From contig JAFRQF010000034.1 in assembly GCA_017428765.1 (NCBI GenBank), positions 17,913 through 81,912 on the forward strand: DNA of 64,000 bases. Direction: 5' to 3'. Of this stretch, positions 60,897-64,000 are shown one piece after another (the first letter of the stretch is position 1; the number at the start of each line of letters is the position of its first letter). Made by a program: the position numbers and the translations under genes. The DNA comes from Erysipelotrichaceae bacterium. Its GTDB lineage: Bacteria; Bacillota_I; Bacilli_A; Erysipelotrichales; Erysipelotrichaceae. The notes under the pieces were generated by a model, which did no database searches, was not told the origin of the DNA, and saw only the letters and a program-made list of their open reading frames with translations.

Positions 60897-61508
60897 TTAA
60901 AGATGTAAAGTAATGTTTTTGTAAGCCAGTGATATAACTTTGACCTTTCGGGCATGACTTTTTACGCAGGAAAATGCCCCTTTTAAGGTCGAACCGGTAG
61001 TCATAATATCGTCTGCAAGCAAGATTTTATCCACATTTGGCCCATTATAGATATAATTTGATTCCATCAGCCTTCTTTGCACGAGATCCTTGCCTTCCTG
61101 TGTGATCTCCCGCTTCATTTTCAGACCTTCCAAAGGCACCAATTGTACCGTTCGAAATATCGCTTTCAGGTGGTCGAAGCCCCTCTCTTCCCTCTTTTTG
61201 AAGCTGCTGGGGATGCAAAGCAGATGATAGCCGTGATAGCGCAGTCCCAGATACTCCTTGAGGTCATAGAGGAAGACATCTTTCAGGGCCTCATCGTGAC
61301 ACTCTTTGTATTGCAGAAGCAGGTCACGAAACAAGCCCTCATAATCGAAAAAGGTCTCCACCTGAAACTCGCCCAGATCGATCCTCTTCCTTGTGACTTT
61401 CAGCTTCTTCCGGCAATCCGGACAAAGTTCATCCTTCTTTAACAACAAGGAACGCAGGGTGAACGACTCGATCGTCTTATCGCAATACAGACACTTCACA
61501 GATGACAA
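60897..61508 (-). CDS. comFC: ComFC-like amidophosphoribosyltransferase-fold competence protein
   Basis: The 203-residue protein has an N-terminal zinc ribbon (CLYCDKTI and CPDCRKK), PSSFKKREERGFDHL and the PRPP loop KILLADDIMTTGSTLKG. ComFC helps DNA uptake in competent Firmicutes. It overlaps the comFA remainder by 13 bases. A TTG start at 61508 has AAGGAGG four bases upstream; a GTG at 61499 is possible. Confidence 0.9.
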   Translation of the reverse strand: MSSVKCLYCDKTIESFTLRSLLLKKDELCPDCRKKLKVTRKRIDLGEFQVETFFDYEGLFRDLLLQYKECHDEALKDVFLYDLKEYLGLRYHGYHLLCIPSSFKKREERGFDHLKAIFRTVQLVPLEGLKMKREITQEGKDLVQRRLMESNYIYNGPNVDKILLADDIMTTGSTLKGAFSCVKSHARKVKVISLAYKNITLHL

Positions 61509-62140
61509 TTCGCCTCCTTGAGATAAGCCAGTGTCCTTCTCACCTGAGTGTCCCTGCGCTCACAGAACAGATAGGATCTTCCTTCATCATTGCCTACGCC
61601 TCTGCCGACTCTTCCCAGCATCTGTATCAGGTTCGCCTCATCGAAAACCCCGTCATAGTGAAGGATGATCACCGAGACCTGTCTGATCGTGATGCCCCGT
61701 TCCATGACGGTCGTCGAGATCAGGAAACGGTACTTCTTTGACCTGAAAGCTGCGATGTTCTCCTTTCTTTGTTCCAGGTCGGAATACACATAGGTGCAGG
61801 AGAAGAAACTAGACGTCAGCCTGTAGAGCTGTTCGCACTTTCTTTTTCCGGATACGAAGATGATGCACTGGTTGGCCGTCAGTGACATCAACCGCAGCAG
61901 ACAGAAGAAAGTGAAAAACTCGGGCAGACAAAACACCCTGGGGACAGACAAAGGCTTGTAGGAAGGCCGGACGTATAAGCGGATCGTCTCGGCCTTTCTT
62001 TCCTTTACGATCTTCTTCAGCTGATCATCTACCGTCGCCGTCGAAAACAGAAGCCGGCCTTTGCAGGAATTCAAGGCAATGTTCATCAATGTCTCATCCC
62101 CCTTCAAAGGAAAAGCATCCACTTCATCAGCGTATGTCAA
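61496..62140 (-). pseudogene. comFA: comFA, 3' part only, cut by a mobile element
   Basis: The 214-residue frame starts inside a DEAD-type helicase at motif II (DEVDAFPL), then FSTATVDD (motif III), IIFVSGKRKCEQLY, ISTTVMERGITI and QMLGRVGRGVG (motif VI). The N-terminal half with the zinc finger and Walker A of ComFA is not here. Directly upstream are the terminator and genes of a serine recombinase element, so the element sits in comFA. A TTG at 62140 is only the first available start codon. ComFA powers DNA uptake; this copy alone cannot. Confidence 0.85.
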
Positions 62141-62173
62141 GTAAGGACTAAAAAAATATAGAACTTTTTCAGA

Positions 62174-62212
62174 AGAAAAGCTCCGGATTCTGCAATCTGG
62201 AGCTCTTTTCTG
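62174..62212 (-). terminator. Terminator of the serine recombinase gene
   Basis: AGCTCCGGATT and AATCTGGAGCT arms (one mismatch pair) around CTGC with flanking A and T runs form a strong hairpin just inside the element. Confidence 0.8.
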
Positions 62213-62226
62213 ATAGGTATTCAGTT

Positions 62227-63831
62227 TTACTGTTCTTCTATGAACCGTTTAAAGATATCGGAGAACTTCCATATGATCTGTGCATGCTGGTCGTCTGTTA
62301 TCTCAACAGATTCTATAAATGTCTGCACCATACCACTTGTCAGCTGAGATTCTTTGGAATACTTCTTCATCTCGCCGACCAGTTTTTCGGTCTCAGGAAC
62401 TTCAGATGTCCTTATCACTTCCAACTTGTTTCCCAGTTCTGCAATCTCGGCGGTGAGGGCAGATGATGCTTCATCCAGCTTCTGCTTCTTGGACAGGAAC
62501 TTTTCTTTAGGAAGGTCTCCGGACATATACTTGTCCATGTTGGAATACTTGTCAGAATCGATTTGTTTCAGTTCCTTCTGCAGCTTTTCGAGATCCGACT
62601 TGATCGATTCTGTTTCATTACCGAGCAGCTTTTTCTGCTGATTCAGCTTCCCGGACAAATCATCTGACAGAGCAAACATGCTCTGAAGTGATTGCCAGAC
62701 TACCTCATTGAGTTCATCCTCAAACACCTTTCCGTGAAAGCATTTGCTGTTGGCATCATGTTTTGTTACTTCACAGGTAAAATACGGTCTTTTGACCTTG
62801 CCGAAGTACTGAATCATTCGATGACAGCAGGCACATCTGGCAACTCCTCTCAGTGGATAATCTCTCTTGTTATAGGTTGTCCTTTTCCTTATCGGGCGTA
62901 TAGCAGCCTGTGCAGCTGTCCATTCTTCCTTTGTGACAATACCTTCATGCTGATTCTCAACAATGAACTGCTCCTCTTTAGGAACAATGGCAGTGTGCTT
63001 ACTTCCTACGGTGATGCGCTGTCTTTTGTGCTGAACAACGGCACCGTAGTACATTTCCTGACGGATAATGTTCAGCACCATTATTGAGCTCCATTCCTTG
63101 CGCTCTGTCTTCAGCTTGAACTTCTTTGCCTGAGGATTCTTCTCCTTGAAATAGTCAGATGGTGTAATATCCCCATCATCATTCAGGATACGTGCAATCT
63201 CACCGGTACCCTTACCTGCGATTGCGAGATCAAACACTTTCCTGACTACCTGTGCTGCTTCCGGATCTGTTTCAAGTTTTCCTTTGACAGCACCTTTTCG
63301 AAGGCCGAAAGGAACATGACCGCCCTGATATACGCCTCTTTTCATGATGGCATATTTCGAAGTGGTGACTTTATCAGACAGATCCTTGCTGTAGTAATCA
63401 TAGACAATGTTTTTCAGAACAACGTCCATACCGCCGGTAGTTCCTTTGTAGTCATCACTGTCATAACTGTCATTCACAGATATGAAGCGGACTCCCAGGA
63501 ACGGGAAGATCCTTTCCAAATAGTCGCCCAGTTCAATGTAATCACGACCAAAGCGGCTGAAGTCTTTTACGGCAATAAGATTGATCTTGCCTTTCTTAAC
63601 CTTCTCCATCATTTTCTCAAATGACGGTCTGGCAAAGTTTGTTCCGGAGTAACCGTCATCAAAGAACTCTTCTCTCGGGCATCCTTCGAATTCCTCGTGC
63701 TTGTCCAGATAGCGGTTGATCAGTGCTCTCTGATTAGTGATGCTTTCGCTCTCGGTCTTTCCTTCTTTTCTGGAAAGGTCAATGTCTGCAAGAGACAGTC
63801 GGATGTAGATGCCTATACTGTACTTAGCCAT
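62227..63831 (-). CDS. Large serine recombinase
   Basis: The 534-residue protein has the catalytic serine in IGIYIRLS at residue 5-12, the resolvase motifs GYSGTNFARPSFEKMM and KDFSRFGRDYIELGDYLE, a recombinase domain (MKRGVYQGGHVPFGLRKG), a zinc ribbon (CACCHRM and CEVTKHDANSKCFHG) and a long coiled coil from about residue 410 to 480. It integrates and excises DNA between att sites. It overlaps the upstream recombinase by eight bases and AGGTGG lies before the ATG at 63831. Confidence 0.93.
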   Translation of the reverse strand: MAKYSIGIYIRLSLADIDLSRKEGKTESESITNQRALINRYLDKHEEFEGCPREEFFDDGYSGTNFARPSFEKMMEKVKKGKINLIAVKDFSRFGRDYIELGDYLERIFPFLGVRFISVNDSYDSDDYKGTTGGMDVVLKNIVYDYYSKDLSDKVTTSKYAIMKRGVYQGGHVPFGLRKGAVKGKLETDPEAAQVVRKVFDLAIAGKGTGEIARILNDDGDITPSDYFKEKNPQAKKFKLKTERKEWSSIMVLNIIRQEMYYGAVVQHKRQRITVGSKHTAIVPKEEQFIVENQHEGIVTKEEWTAAQAAIRPIRKRTTYNKRDYPLRGVARCACCHRMIQYFGKVKRPYFTCEVTKHDANSKCFHGKVFEDELNEVVWQSLQSMFALSDDLSGKLNQQKKLLGNETESIKSDLEKLQKELKQIDSDKYSNMDKYMSGDLPKEKFLSKKQKLDEASSALTAEIAELGNKLEVIRTSEVPETEKLVGEMKKYSKESQLTSGMVQTFIESVEITDDQHAQIIWKFSDIFKRFIEEQ

Positions 63832-64000
63832 TCTCCACCTCCGACAGTATCTCCCGCAGAATGCCCGAATACTCTTCCTTAGCATCGCTGTAGTTCATGA
63901 TCAGTTCGACAGTTATCACGCCGTCCTTCTCATGCACCACGACTCTGTCGATCATCTTATCTACGATTTGCTGGGACAATTCTGTCTCGGTTCTGATTCC
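63824..64000 (-). CDS. C-terminal end of a second serine recombinase (gene starts outside the window)
   Basis: The frame reads ETELSQQIVDKMIDRVVVHE and VELIMNYSDAKEEYSGILRE and stops in the start region of the next gene. The phrase IDRVVVHEKDG with a beta hairpin is the usual C-terminus of large serine recombinases. Overlap with the next gene means that the two are translated together. Confidence 0.75.
   Translation of the reverse strand, partial: GIRTETELSQQIVDKMIDRVVVHEKDGVITVELIMNYSDAKEEYSGILREILSEVENG

Larger units (their letters stand above)
62141..64000. mobile_element. Integrated element with tandem large serine recombinases, right boundary outside the window
   Basis: The sequence between the broken comFA and the window edge carries a recombinase terminator, a complete large serine recombinase and the end of a second one. 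The left boundary lies between about 62115 and 62175; the exact crossover cannot be set without the other end. Tandem serine recombinases at one end are usual in ICEs and related elements of Clostridia and Erysipelotrichia. Confidence 0.8.

Noticed and set aside
61027..61035. TTATCCACA, a perfect DnaA box
   Set aside because: It is a single copy inside comFC with no neighbouring boxes, AT-rich unwinding region or dnaA gene.

Overview
The window looks like chromosomal DNA from a Firmicute, most likely class Erysipelotrichia. I infer this from protein style, from the mix of Gram-positive systems (MurT/GatD pair, KhpB/Jag, ScpA/ScpB, a T-box before metG, PadR, YidC as a lipoprotein, ComFC/ComFA) and from moderate GC. 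No rRNA operon, CRISPR array or replication origin is visible. UGA is used as a stop codon throughout and an RF2 gene is present, so the genetic code is standard. Genes are tightly packed and many overlap by 1-8 bases.

Layout. 1-7.9 kb: the start of tex, degV, three small zinc-ribbon/membrane proteins, then an operon of a phosphodiesterase-like protein, an M18 aminopeptidase and two nucleoside hydrolases. 8.0-13.7 kb: nucleoside salvage (adenosine deaminase, a nucleoside phosphorylase, deoD, a ribokinase-family kinase and an M19 dipeptidase), split by a PadR repressor with a DUF1700/DUF4097 partner. 13.7-20.3 kb: glycosyltransferase and GNAT, tRNA-Trp, Mrp ATPase, scpA/scpB, a SIS-domain protein and a Tyr-Gln-Lys-Gly tRNA operon. 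20.3-25.1 kb: GH25 lysozyme, cation efflux protein, methyltransferase and FGGY kinase. 25.1-28.7 kb: jag-yidC-rnpA-rpmH, followed not by dnaA but by a PTS permease whose EIIB domain lacks the phosphorylated cysteine.

28.8-36.4 kb holds a DJ-1 protein, a PatB-like C-S lyase, a FliB-like protein and an operon that joins an amino-acid-type ABC importer to a VOC protein, two BtpA/SgcQ paralogues and the deleted remains of a short-chain dehydrogenase. 36.6-45.9 kb: HAD phosphatase, AI-2E family permease, queuosine genes tgt-queA-queH, 5-formyl-THF cyclo-ligase and several poorly known proteins. 46.0-48.4 kb: a compact metal-efflux operon (HMA chaperone, P1B ATPase, ArsR repressor) with a perfect palindromic operator over the transcription start. 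48.4-60.9 kb: hydrolases, PAP2 phosphatase, murT with a gatD-like gene lacking both catalytic residues, metG behind a methionine T-box, a dicarboxylate symporter, prfB, secA and csp. 60.9-64.0 kb: comFC and the 3' part of comFA, which is cut at its motif II by a mobile element carrying tandem large serine recombinases and running past the window edge.

Two window-wide points stand out. At least thirteen genes have a -10-like hexamer ending exactly 6-7 bases before the start codon with no usable Shine-Dalgarno site, which suggests frequent leaderless transcription. Several enzymes keep their fold signature but have lost catalytic residues (GatD-like, EIIB, an acyltransferase and a pyrophosphatase-like protein).
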